NCBI RefSeq assembly: GCF_020532645.1
Contig: NZ_JAJAUZ010000024.1
Span: forward strand, 47,412 to 111,411
Direction of reading: 5' to 3'
Length of the DNA: 64,000 nucleotides
Source of the DNA: Streptomyces bambusae
GTDB lineage: Bacteria > Actinomycetota > Actinomycetes > Streptomycetales > Streptomycetaceae
Made by a program: the position numbers and the translations under genes. Shown here one piece after another: positions 8,756 to 18,222 of this stretch. The notes beneath the pieces are model-generated. The model was not told where the DNA came from and searched no databases. It was given only the letters and a program-made list of their open reading frames with translations. The first letter of the stretch is position 1, and each line of letters opens with the position of its first letter.

Positions 8756-9801
8756 CCAGGAGCCTGCGGCTGCGCCGCCTGCGCCGGCTCGGCCCGGGGC
8801 GCGACGACTCCGCGCCCCGGGCCGCCCGGCGGCGCGGCGCCCAGCCCAAGGTCGTCGCCCTCGGCGGCGGCATGGGCCTGTCGGCGTCGCTCGCCGCGCT
8901 GCGCCGGATCACGGGCGACCTGACGGCCGTGGTCACCGTCGCCGACGACGGCGGCTCCAGCGGCCGGCTCCGCGAGGAGCTGGGCGTGCTGCCGCCGGGC
9001 GACCTGCGCAAGGCGCTGGCCGCGCTGTGCGGGGACGACGACTGGGGCCAGACCTGGGCCCGGGTCATCCAGCACCGGTTCGCCAGCAAGGGCGAGATGC
9101 ACGGCCACGCCGTCGGCAACCTGCTGATCGTGGCCCTGTGGGAGCAGCTCGGCGACCACGTCAGCGCCCTCGACCTGGTCGGGAGGCTGCTGGGTGCCCA
9201 GGGCCGGGTGCTGCCCATGTCGGCGGTCCCGCTGGAGCTCCAGGCGCTGGTGCGCGGCCACGACCCGGCCCGCCCCGACGACGTGGACACCGTCCGCGGC
9301 CAGGCCACCGTCGCCCTGACCCCGGGCGAGGTCCAGTCCGTGCACCTGGTGCCGCACGACCCGCCGGCCGTGCCGGAGGCCGTCGAGGCGGTCCTCGACG
9401 CCGACTGGGTGGTGCTCGGCCCGGGCTCCTGGTTCTCCTCGGTCATCCCCCACCTGCTGGTGCCGCAGCTCCTCGACGCGCTCGTCGAAACCAAGGCGCG
9501 CCGGGTGCTGTCGCTGAACCTCGCCCCGCAGCCCGGGGAAACCGACGGGTTCTCTCCGCAGCGTCATTTGGAGGTTTTGGCCCGACACGCCCCTAAACTC
9601 GCCCTGGACGTGGTGCTGGCCGACGAGGCTGCCGTACCCGACCGCGAGTCCCTCGCCGACGCCGCCAAGCGGTTCGGCGCCGCGGTCGAGCTGGCGCCCG
9701 TGGCCAGGAAGGACGGTTCTCCGAAGCACGATCCGGAGCTCCTGGCCGCCGCGTACGACCGTATTTTTCGGATGCATGGAAGGATCGGCCCATGGCGATG
9801 A
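8752..9801 (+). CDS. yvcK: YvcK/CofD-like gluconeogenesis factor
   Basis: A 349-residue member of the YvcK (gluconeogenesis factor) family, related in fold to CofD transferases. In Bacillus and mycobacteria it supports growth on gluconeogenic carbon sources and cell-wall precursor supply, binding UDP-sugars. Family motifs include KVVALGGGMGLSASLAALRR, VADDGGSSGRLREELG, PPGDLRKALAAL and ADWVVLGPGSWFSSVIPHLL. GTG 8752 overlaps the rapZ stop; the Arg-rich N-terminal ~30 residues are variable. The 3' end overlaps the whiA start by 10 bp, so rapZ-yvcK-whiA form one coupled unit, an order conserved in most Gram-positives. Confidence 0.95.
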   Translation: MTRSLRLRRLRRLGPGRDDSAPRAARRRGAQPKVVALGGGMGLSASLAALRRITGDLTAVVTVADDGGSSGRLREELGVLPPGDLRKALAALCGDDDWGQTWARVIQHRFASKGEMHGHAVGNLLIVALWEQLGDHVSALDLVGRLLGAQGRVLPMSAVPLELQALVRGHDPARPDDVDTVRGQATVALTPGEVQSVHLVPHDPPAVPEAVEAVLDADWVVLGPGSWFSSVIPHLLVPQLLDALVETKARRVLSLNLAPQPGETDGFSPQRHLEVLARHAPKLALDVVLADEAAVPDRESLADAAKRFGAAVELAPVARKDGSPKHDPELLAAAYDRIFRMHGRIGPWR

Positions 9802-10781
9802 CGGCAGCGGTGAAGGACGAGATCTCCCGGCTCCCCGTCACCCGCACCTGCTGCAGGAAGGCGGAGGTCTCGGCGATCCTCCGGTTTGCCGGCGGCCTGC
9901 ACCTGGTGAGCGGCCGGATCGTGATCGAAGCGGAGCTGGACACCGGGATCGCCGCGCGCCGGCTGCGCAAGGACATCCTGGAGATCTTCGGGCACTCCTC
10001 GGACCTGGTCGTGATGGCACCCGGCGGCCTGCGCCGCGGCAGCCGTTACGTGGTCCGGGTGGTGGCCGGCGGTGACCAGCTGGCCCGCCAGACCGGTCTG
10101 GTGGACGGCCGCGGCCGTCCGATCCGCGGCCTCCCGCCGCAGGTGGTCTCCGGGGCCACCTGTGACGCCGAGGCGGCCTGGCGCGGGGCGTTCCTGGCGC
10201 ACGGTTCGCTCACCGAGCCCGGCCGGTCCTCCTCGCTGGAGGTCACCTGCCCCGGCCCGGAGGCAGCGCTCGCCCTGGTCGGCGCCGCCCGCCGGCTGTC
10301 CATCGCGGCCAAGGCGCGCGAGGTGCGCGGGGTGGACCGGGTCGTCGTCCGGGACGGCGACGCCATCGGCGCCCTGCTGACCCGGCTCGGCGCCCACGAG
10401 TCGGTGCTGGCCTGGGAGGAGCGGCGGATGCGCCGCGAGGTCCGCGCCACCGCCAACCGGCTGGCCAATTTCGACGACGCCAACCTGCGCCGCTCGGCCC
10501 GCGCGGCCGTGGCCGCCGGCGCCCGGGTGCAGCGCGCCCTGGAGATCCTCGGCGAAGAGGTGCCCGAGCACCTCGCCGCGGCCGGCCGGCTGCGCATGGA
10601 GCACAAGCAGGCCTCGCTGGAGGAGCTGGGCGCCCTCGCCGACCCGCCGCTGACCAAGGACGCGGTGGCCGGCCGGATCCGCCGGCTGCTGGCGATGGCC
10701 GACAAGCGGGCCCAGGACCTGGGCATTCCCGGCACCGAGTCGAACCTGACCGAGGAGATGGCCGACAACCTGGCCGGCTGA
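9792..10781 (+). CDS. whiA: Sporulation/division regulator WhiA
   Basis: WhiA is a DNA-binding protein with an N-terminal LAGLIDADG-homing-endonuclease-like fold and a C-terminal sigma-region-4-like helix-turn-helix. In Streptomyces it works with WhiB to switch aerial hyphae into sporulation septation, controlling ftsZ among others. The 329-residue protein shows the typical start MAMTAAVKDEISRLPV and the C-terminal HTH (ASLEELGALADPPLTKDAVAGRIRRLLAMAD). It overlaps yvcK and is followed by a strong hairpin terminator. WhiA autoregulation is known in S. coelicolor, from sites inside this cluster; I did not locate a site here. Confidence 0.97.
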   Translation: MAMTAAVKDEISRLPVTRTCCRKAEVSAILRFAGGLHLVSGRIVIEAELDTGIAARRLRKDILEIFGHSSDLVVMAPGGLRRGSRYVVRVVAGGDQLARQTGLVDGRGRPIRGLPPQVVSGATCDAEAAWRGAFLAHGSLTEPGRSSSLEVTCPGPEAALALVGAARRLSIAAKAREVRGVDRVVVRDGDAIGALLTRLGAHESVLAWEERRMRREVRATANRLANFDDANLRRSARAAVAAGARVQRALEILGEEVPEHLAAAGRLRMEHKQASLEELGALADPPLTKDAVAGRIRRLLAMADKRAQDLGIPGTESNLTEEMADNLAG

Positions 10782-10808
10782 CCGGCCTGCGCCCCGCCGA
10801 CCGCCTCA

Positions 10809-10844
10809 GGAAGGGGCCCGCACCCGCCCGTGCGGGCCCCTTCC
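10809..10844 (+). terminator. Terminator after whiA
   Basis: Perfect 15-bp arms GGAAGGGGCCCGCAC (10809-10823) and GTGCGGGCCCCTTCC (10830-10844) around a 6-base loop, 28 bp after the whiA stop. Confidence 0.85.
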
Positions 10845-10948
10845 GGCGCGTTCACGCCTTCTTGCCGTACGCCGTATTGACATGGTCATGTGGGGTTCGT
10901 GAGCCTTGCGTCCACCACGTCCGTGGCACACAACGCCCAGGGGGGCAC

Positions 10949-13903
10949 ATGAGGCACCGCGCGAGATCGATCCTCGCCGCCAGCGCACTCGTCCTCGGTT
11001 CGATGGCCGCCGTTCCGGTGGCGCAGGCCCAGCCCGGCGGCACCGCCCCCGGCCCGGCCGCCGACGAAGTACGGGTCTACGACGCCGACATCACGCGGGA
11101 TCAGGTCCCGCTCGTCCTCGCCGCCGGACAGGACGGGCACGAGCTCAGCGAGCGCGCCCCCGCGAAGGGCACCGCCCGAGTGGAACTCTTCCTCACCGGG
11201 GCCCAGGCCAAGGCGCTCGCCGCCCAAGGCGTCCGGCTCGCGGAGCGGAAGGTCCCGGCCGGCGCCACCGCCCGCGCCCGGGCCGCCGGCGACGGGGTCT
11301 TCCGCCCGTACAGCGGCGCCGGCGGCCTCAAGGAGGAGATCGTCCGCACCGCCGCGGCCAACCCGGGCCTGGCCAAGGTCGTCTCCATCGGCAAGTCCGT
11401 GAAGGGCCAGGACATCCTCGCCCTCAAGGTCACCCGCGGCGCCCGCAGCTCCAAGGACGGCTCCAAGCCCTCCGTGCTCTACATGTCCAACCAGCACGCC
11501 CGCGAGTGGATCACCCCGGAGATGACCCGCCGGCTGATGCACCACGTCCTCGACGGCTACGGCAAGGACAAGCGCATCACCCGGCTGGTGAACACCACCG
11601 AGCTGTGGTTCCTGCTGTCCGCCAACCCCGACGGCTACGACTACACCCACGCCGCCGACGGCGAGCGGCTGTGGCGCAAGAACATGCGCGACAACGACGG
11701 CGACGGCAAGCACACCAGCTCCGACGGCGTCGACCTCAACCGCAACTTCGCCTTCAAGTGGGGCTACGACAACGAGGGTTCCTCGCCCAGCCCGTTCAGC
11801 GAGACCTACCGCGGCAAGGGCCCCAACTCGGAGCCCGAGACCGTCGCCCTCGACCGGTTCGAGCGCCGCATCGGCTTCGAGTACGGCATCAACTACCACT
11901 CCGCCGCCGAGCTGATCCTCTACGGCGTGGGCTGGCAGGTCGCCACCCCCACCCCTGACGACGTGGTCTACAAGGCCCTCGCCGGCACCCCGGAGAAGCC
12001 CGCCGTACCCGGCTACCACCCGCAGGTCTCCTCCGAGCTGTACGTGACCAACGGCGACGCCGACGGGCACGCCGGCAACGTCAACGGCATCATGATGTTC
12101 ACGCCGGAGATGACCACCTGCCAGACCGCCTCGGCGATCGACCCGAACGACGCCTGGAAGCCCGAGGACTGCCGCTCCGGCTTCAACTTCCCGGACGACG
12201 AGAAGCTCATCCAGGGCGAGTTCGCCAAGAACATCCCCTTCGCGCTGTCCGTCGCCGACAGCGCCGCGCGCCCCGACCGGCCGGTCTCCTCGGTCGGCAT
12301 GACCGCCGCCGAGTTCACCCCCGACACCTTCACCACGTCGTACGCCCGCGGCGCCGGCCAGCCCGTGGCCGTCACCGCCCGCAAGGCCCTGCGCAACAAG
12401 CAGCTGCACTACCGCGTCAACGGCGGCCGCACCCACCACAAGCCGCTCAAGGCCTGGCAGGGGGGCGAGGTCTACGGCGGACTCGACAACCTCTGGTACG
12501 ACCAGTACCGCGGCACCGTCGAGGGCGCCCGCCCGGGTGACACCGTCGAGGTCTGGTTCACCGGCCGCAACGCCGCCGGCAAGACCCTCGCCAGCGGCCG
12601 CTCCTCCTACACCGTGGCCGCCCGCCCGCGCGCCGACGTCCTCGTCGTCGCCGAGGAAGGCGCCCCGGCCAAGCACGCACAGGCGTACGTGGACGCCGTG
12701 CGCGCGAGCGGCCGTACCGCGGTGGTCTGGGACGTCGCCACCCAGGGCGCGCCGCACGCGCTCGGCGTGCTGTCCCACTTCCGCGCCGTCGTCCACCACA
12801 CCGGCGCCCAGGCGCCCGGCGGCGCCACCCAGCTCGCCCTGCGCGACTACCTCAACGAGGGCGGCAAGCTGGTCGAGGCCGGTGAACTCGCCGGCGGCCG
12901 GGCCCAGGTGGGCCCCGCGCTGACCGACGACTTCAGCCAGTACTGGCTGGGCGCCTTCGGCCGCACCAACGCCCGCGGCGCCACCGGCTTCACCGGTGCC
13001 GGCGCCCTCGGCGGCGTCCAGGGCGCGGTCGGCGACGCCGACGGCAACCCGCTCAACGCCCCCGGCGCGTACTCCGTCACCTCGGACGCCCTCGACCCGA
13101 AGACGTTCCCGCAGTTCCGCAGCGCGCAGGCGGGCTCGTACGCCGGCGTGGTCAACCCGTACGCCCCGTACGCCGGGTCGTGGATGGCCGCGACCACCCA
13201 CGAGGACGACGCATGGCGCCGGCTGGTCCGCACCGTCGACCTGACCGGGGTCACCGCGGCCGACCGCCCGCAGCTCAAGACGGCCCTCAACTGGAACACC
13301 GAGCCGGGCTACGACCACGCCGTGCTGGAGGCCCACACCGCCGGCGGCGAGGACTGGACCACCCTGCCCGAAGCCTCCGGCCTGACCACCCAGACCGTGC
13401 CCGCGGAGTGCGAGGCCGGCTTCTTCATGAACGGCCACCCCTTCCTCGGCCACTACCTGACCCTCGGCGCCGGCGCCTGCACCCCGGCCGGCACCAGCGG
13501 GGCCTGGAACAGCTTCACCGGATCCTCCGGCGGCTGGAAGGAGGCCACCTTCGACCTCAGCGCCTACGCGGGCCGGAAGGTCGAGCTGTCCCTGTCCTAC
13601 ATCTCCGACCCGGGCTCCGGCGGCCGCGGCCTGTTCGCGGACCAGACCAGGCTCGTCGTCGGTGGTGCCGAGCGCGACGCCGAAGGCTTCGAGACCTCGC
13701 TGGGCGGCTGGACCGCCCAGGGGGCACCTGCCGGAAGTCCCGTGATTCCGGGACAATGGTCCCGCTCCGGCGAGCTGTTCAAGTCCTACGCGTCCGTCAC
13801 CACGCGTGACACCGTCCTCCTCGGTTTCGGGCTGGAGCACCTGCCCGCGGCCGCGGACCGCTTGGCACTGATCGGCAAGGCGCTCCGCTCGCTCCGCCGC
13901 TGA
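10949..13903 (+). CDS. Secreted M14 zinc carboxypeptidase
   Basis: A 984-residue exported metallocarboxypeptidase of family M14. A signal peptide (RHRARSILAASALVLGSMAAVPVAQA) precedes a ~90-residue propeptide-like segment and the M14 domain. Zinc ligands are His183 and Glu186 in NQHAREW and His317 in INYHSAAEL; the catalytic Glu is Glu387 in MMFTPEM. The long C-terminal half contains a class I glutamine-amidotransferase-like/beta region and a region resembling an immune-inhibitor-A-type beta-sandwich (YAGRKVELSLSYISDP). ATG 10949 is chosen because it opens the signal peptide after AGGGGGG. It is monocistronic, with a long terminator. Role: probably nutrient peptide degradation outside the cell. 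Confidence 0.93.
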   Translation: MRHRARSILAASALVLGSMAAVPVAQAQPGGTAPGPAADEVRVYDADITRDQVPLVLAAGQDGHELSERAPAKGTARVELFLTGAQAKALAAQGVRLAERKVPAGATARARAAGDGVFRPYSGAGGLKEEIVRTAAANPGLAKVVSIGKSVKGQDILALKVTRGARSSKDGSKPSVLYMSNQHAREWITPEMTRRLMHHVLDGYGKDKRITRLVNTTELWFLLSANPDGYDYTHAADGERLWRKNMRDNDGDGKHTSSDGVDLNRNFAFKWGYDNEGSSPSPFSETYRGKGPNSEPETVALDRFERRIGFEYGINYHSAAELILYGVGWQVATPTPDDVVYKALAGTPEKPAVPGYHPQVSSELYVTNGDADGHAGNVNGIMMFTPEMTTCQTASAIDPNDAWKPEDCRSGFNFPDDEKLIQGEFAKNIPFALSVADSAARPDRPVSSVGMTAAEFTPDTFTTSYARGAGQPVAVTARKALRNKQLHYRVNGGRTHHKPLKAWQGGEVYGGLDNLWYDQYRGTVEGARPGDTVEVWFTGRNAAGKTLASGRSSYTVAARPRADVLVVAEEGAPAKHAQAYVDAVRASGRTAVVWDVATQGAPHALGVLSHFRAVVHHTGAQAPGGATQLALRDYLNEGGKLVEAGELAGGRAQVGPALTDDFSQYWLGAFGRTNARGATGFTGAGALGGVQGAVGDADGNPLNAPGAYSVTSDALDPKTFPQFRSAQAGSYAGVVNPYAPYAGSWMAATTHEDDAWRRLVRTVDLTGVTAADRPQLKTALNWNTEPGYDHAVLEAHTAGGEDWTTLPEASGLTTQTVPAECEAGFFMNGHPFLGHYLTLGAGACTPAGTSGAWNSFTGSSGGWKEATFDLSAYAGRKVELSLSYISDPGSGGRGLFADQTRLVVGGAERDAEGFETSLGGWTAQGAPAGSPVIPGQWSRSGELFKSYASVTTRDTVLLGFGLEHLPAAADRLALIGKALRSLRR

Positions 13904-13926
13904 CCCAGGGCGACGAGGGCCAAAGT

Positions 13927-13967
13927 CCCGGCGTCCGGTACCGAAGTCACGGGTACCGGACGCCGGG
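13927..13967 (+). terminator. Terminator after the carboxypeptidase gene
   Basis: Perfect 16-bp arms CCCGGCGTCCGGTACC (13927-13942) and GGTACCGGACGCCGGG (13952-13967) around a 9-base loop, 24 bp after the stop and before the gap promoter region. Confidence 0.85.
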
Positions 13968-14112
13968 GCGGACCTGGCACGCGGACCGGCGGGTGTCAGG
14001 CGGCGCTCGATGTCACTCCACGCCTCACGGAGAGGTAGGGTCGTAAGCGGTCGGGGACATCCCATACAGCTCGCCGGCGGACAGGCCGGCGCACATACGA
14101 GGAGATCGGTTC

Positions 14113-15117
<1,005 letters not shown>

Positions 15118-15147
15118 TCAACAGGGCAGGCACCACGATGTAAGCGA

Positions 15148-15185
15148 AGGGCTCGGGCGGCGCAACGGTGCGCCGCACGGGCCCT
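15148..15185 (+). terminator. Hairpin between gap and pgk (attenuator or partial terminator)
   Basis: Inner perfect stem GCGGCGC (15157-15163)/GCGCCGC (15170-15176) is extended by AGGGC (15148-15152)/GCCCT (15181-15185) with a few mismatches. It lies 30 bp after gap. Since pgk is 60 bp further on in the same direction, it could lower read-through into pgk-tpiA. Confidence 0.6.
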
Positions 15186-15248
15186 GTTGCTTGCCGCGTC
15201 ACCAGTCGCCCACCGGGTGAAGGTCAACAAAGGAGTCAGAACAGCACC

Positions 15249-16460
15249 ATGAAGACCATCGACGAACTTCTCGCCGAAGGCGTCGCGGGCAAGCGCGTCT
15301 TCGTACGCGCCGACCTGAACGTGCCGCTCGCCGACGGCGTGATCACGGACGACGGCCGCATCCGCGCCGTCCAGCCGACCATCGCGAAGCTCGCCGAGGC
15401 CGGCGCCCGCGTGATCGTCGCCTCCCACCTCGGCCGCCCGAAGGGCGCGCCGGACCCGGCCTTCTCGCTCGCCCCGGCCGCCGCGCGCCTCGGTGAACTC
15501 CTGGGCCGGGACGTCGCGTTCGCCACCGACACGGTCGGCGCCTCCGCCAAGGAGACCGTCGCCGCGCTCGCCGACGGCCAGGTCGCCGTGATCGAGAACC
15601 TGCGCTTCAACGCCGGCGAGACCTCGAAGGACGACGCCGAGCGCGGCGCCTTCGCCGACCAGCTCGCCGAGCTGGCCGACGTCTACGTCGGCGACGGCTT
15701 CGGCGCCGTCCACCGCAAGCACGCCTCGGTCTTCGACCTCCCGGCGCGCCTCCCGCACGCCGCCGGCCATCTCATCGCCACCGAGGTCGGCGTCCTGAAG
15801 AAGCTCACCGCCGACGTGCGGCGCCCGTACGTCGTGGTGCTCGGCGGCGCCAAGGTCTCCGACAAGCTCGCCGTCATCGACGAGCTGCTCGGCAAGGCCG
15901 ACCGCATCCTGATCGGCGGCGGCATGGCGTACACCTTCCTCAAGGCCAAGGGCCACGAGGTGGGCATCTCCCTGCTCCAGGAAGACCAGATCCCGGCCGT
16001 CCTGGAGTACATGGAGCGCGCCGAGAAGACCGGTGTCGAGCTGGTCCTCCCGGTCGACGTCCTGGTCTCCACGGACTTCCCCGACCTCAAGGGCAAGACC
16101 CCGGCCGTCTTCGAGACCGTCGACGCGGACAAGATCCCCGCCGACAAGGAGGGTCTCGACATCGGCCCGAAGACCCGCGAGCTGTACGCCTCGAAGATCG
16201 TCGACGCGGAGACGGTGTTCTGGAACGGCCCGGTCGGCGTCTTCGAGCACCCCGACTACGCCGGCGGCACCACCGCCGTGGCGCAGGCCCTGCTCGACAG
16301 CAGCGCCTTCACCGTGGTCGGCGGCGGCGACTCCGCCGCGGCCGTGCGCACCCTCGGCTTCGACGAGAACGCTTTTGGACACATCTCCACCGGCGGTGGC
16401 GCCAGCCTCGAATACCTCGAAGGCAAGACTCTCCCCGGCATCGCAGCACTGGAAGGCTGA
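15249..16460 (+). CDS. pgk: Phosphoglycerate kinase
   Basis: Transfers the acyl phosphate of 1,3-bisphosphoglycerate to ADP in glycolysis. The 403-residue protein carries the N-domain substrate motifs KRVFVRADLNVPL and ASHLGRPKG, the RFNAGE segment, and the C-domain nucleotide motifs VVLGGAKVSDK, LIGGGMAYTF, ETVFWNGPVGVFE and VGGGDSAAAV. Start ATG 15249 (MKTIDELL) with AAAGGAG about 14 bp upstream. Four bases separate its stop from tpiA, so they are co-translated. Confidence 0.98.
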   Translation: MKTIDELLAEGVAGKRVFVRADLNVPLADGVITDDGRIRAVQPTIAKLAEAGARVIVASHLGRPKGAPDPAFSLAPAAARLGELLGRDVAFATDTVGASAKETVAALADGQVAVIENLRFNAGETSKDDAERGAFADQLAELADVYVGDGFGAVHRKHASVFDLPARLPHAAGHLIATEVGVLKKLTADVRRPYVVVLGGAKVSDKLAVIDELLGKADRILIGGGMAYTFLKAKGHEVGISLLQEDQIPAVLEYMERAEKTGVELVLPVDVLVSTDFPDLKGKTPAVFETVDADKIPADKEGLDIGPKTRELYASKIVDAETVFWNGPVGVFEHPDYAGGTTAVAQALLDSSAFTVVGGGDSAAAVRTLGFDENAFGHISTGGGASLEYLEGKTLPGIAALEG

Positions 16461-16463
16461 CCC

Positions 16464-17240
<777 letters not shown>

Positions 17241-17283
17241 GAGTTGCTGTGAGTAGGCGGTAGGACGGATCCGTCGTACCCTT

Positions 17284-17321
17284 GCGGGGGCCGGTGGCTG
17301 AGGCAGCCAGCCGGCCCCCGC
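17284..17321 (+). terminator. Hairpin terminator between tpiA and secG
   Basis: Outer perfect stem GCGGGGGCCGG (17284-17294)/CCGGCCCCCGC (17311-17321) with an inner GGCTG/CAGCC pairing, followed by TTCG. It separates the glycolytic group from secG. Confidence 0.7.
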
Positions 17322-17378
17322 TTCGATTCCAGGAAAGTCCCGGAAATCCCGGAAAGCCCAGGAAAGTAGGATCCAGCC

Positions 17379-17615
17379 GTGATTATGGGGTTCTCGATCG
17401 CCCTGATCGTCTTCAGCCTGCTGCTGATGCTGCTGGTGCTGATGCACAAGGGCAAGGGCGGCGGTCTCTCCGACATGTTCGGCGGCGGCATGCAGTCGTC
17501 CGTGGGCGGCTCCTCCGTCGCGGAGCGCAACCTCGACCGCATCACCGTCGTGGTCGGTCTGCTGTGGTTCGCGTGCATTGTCGCGCTCGGCCTGCTGATG
17601 AAGCTGGACAGCTGA
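17379..17615 (+). CDS. secG: Protein-export membrane protein SecG
   Basis: The small third subunit of the SecYEG translocon. The 78-residue protein has two hydrophobic helices (about residues 3-20 and 54-74) flanking the conserved cytoplasmic loop HKGKGGGLSDMFGGG. GTG 17379 is taken as the start; an in-frame ATG at 17385 is equally usable. The leader just upstream has short purine repeats (ggaaa every ~9 bases, 17331-17363). Being next to tpiA is a common actinobacterial arrangement. Confidence 0.95.
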   Translation: MIMGFSIALIVFSLLLMLLVLMHKGKGGGLSDMFGGGMQSSVGGSSVAERNLDRITVVVGLLWFACIVALGLLMKLDS

Positions 17616-17648
17616 CCGTTCTCCGGTACGGCCGGGCCCGCCCGGCCT

Positions 17649-17675
17649 AGAATGGCGCTCGGGCGCCGCGCGTTG
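17649..17675 (+). promoter_or_regulatory. SigR-like promoter candidate for the RbpA-family gene
   Basis: AGAAT (17649-17653), an 18-base spacer, then GTTG (17672-17675), resembling the thiol-stress sigma factor consensus GGGAAT-N18-GTT. The first two bases of the -35 do not match fully, so this is weak. The classical rbpA gene of S. coelicolor is SigR-controlled, which is the reason for noting it. Confidence 0.3.
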
Positions 17676-17755
17676 GGTCTACGTAGACTGGGGCGCCCGC
17701 GACGGAGGATTATCCACTCTCGCTTCGCGGCACCATCACGCAGGGAGTTACGACC

Positions 17756-18091
17756 GTGGCAAGTGGCAACGCGATCCGTGGCAGTCGGGTCGGAGCGGGG
17801 CCGATGGGCGAGGCCGAGCGCGGCGAGTCCGCGCCGCGCCTGCGCATCTCCTTCTGGTGCTCCAACGGGCACGAGACCCAGCCGAGTTTCGCCAGCGACG
17901 CGCAGGTCCCCGACACCTGGGACTGCCCGCGCTGCGGGTTCCCGGCCGGACAGGACCGGGACAACCCCCCCGCGCCGCCGCGCACCGAGCCGTACAAGAC
18001 CCACCTCGCCTACGTCCGGGAACGGCGCACCGACGCCGACGGCGAGGCGATTCTGGCCGAAGCCCTCGCCAAGCTCCGCGGCGAGATCTGA
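17756..18091 (+). CDS. rbpA: RbpA-family RNA polymerase-binding protein with Zn ribbon
   Basis: RbpA binds RNA polymerase and the principal sigma factors and activates transcription in actinobacteria. The 111-residue protein keeps the basic linker start IRGSRVGA, the central beta-barrel core and the C-terminal sigma-interaction helix YVRERRTDADGEAILAEALAKLRGE. Cys35, His39, Cys57 and Cys60 (WCSNGH...DCPRCG) look like a zinc ribbon. It differs clearly in sequence from the classical S. coelicolor RbpA I recall, so it may be a paralogue rather than the main RbpA. GTG start 17756 behind AGGGAG. It stands alone between secG and a perfect terminator. Confidence 0.8.
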   Translation: MASGNAIRGSRVGAGPMGEAERGESAPRLRISFWCSNGHETQPSFASDAQVPDTWDCPRCGFPAGQDRDNPPAPPRTEPYKTHLAYVRERRTDADGEAILAEALAKLRGEI

Positions 18092-18108
18092 GCCGGCACA
18101 CGTGACAT

Positions 18109-18151
18109 GGGGCCCGGCCCGCAGGACACCTCCTGCGGGCCGGGCCCCTTT
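18109..18151 (+). terminator. Strong terminator after the RbpA-family gene
   Basis: Perfect 18-bp arms GGGGCCCGGCCCGCAGGA (18109-18126) and TCCTGCGGGCCGGGCCCC (18131-18148), CACC loop, followed by TTT: the most classical intrinsic terminator in the window. Confidence 0.92.
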
Positions 18152-18222
18152 GTGTGCGGTTCGCGGCTCCTGATCCTTTAGGTTGGAGCACGGCGGGGCA
18201 CAACAGGACGGGAAGAAGTGTG

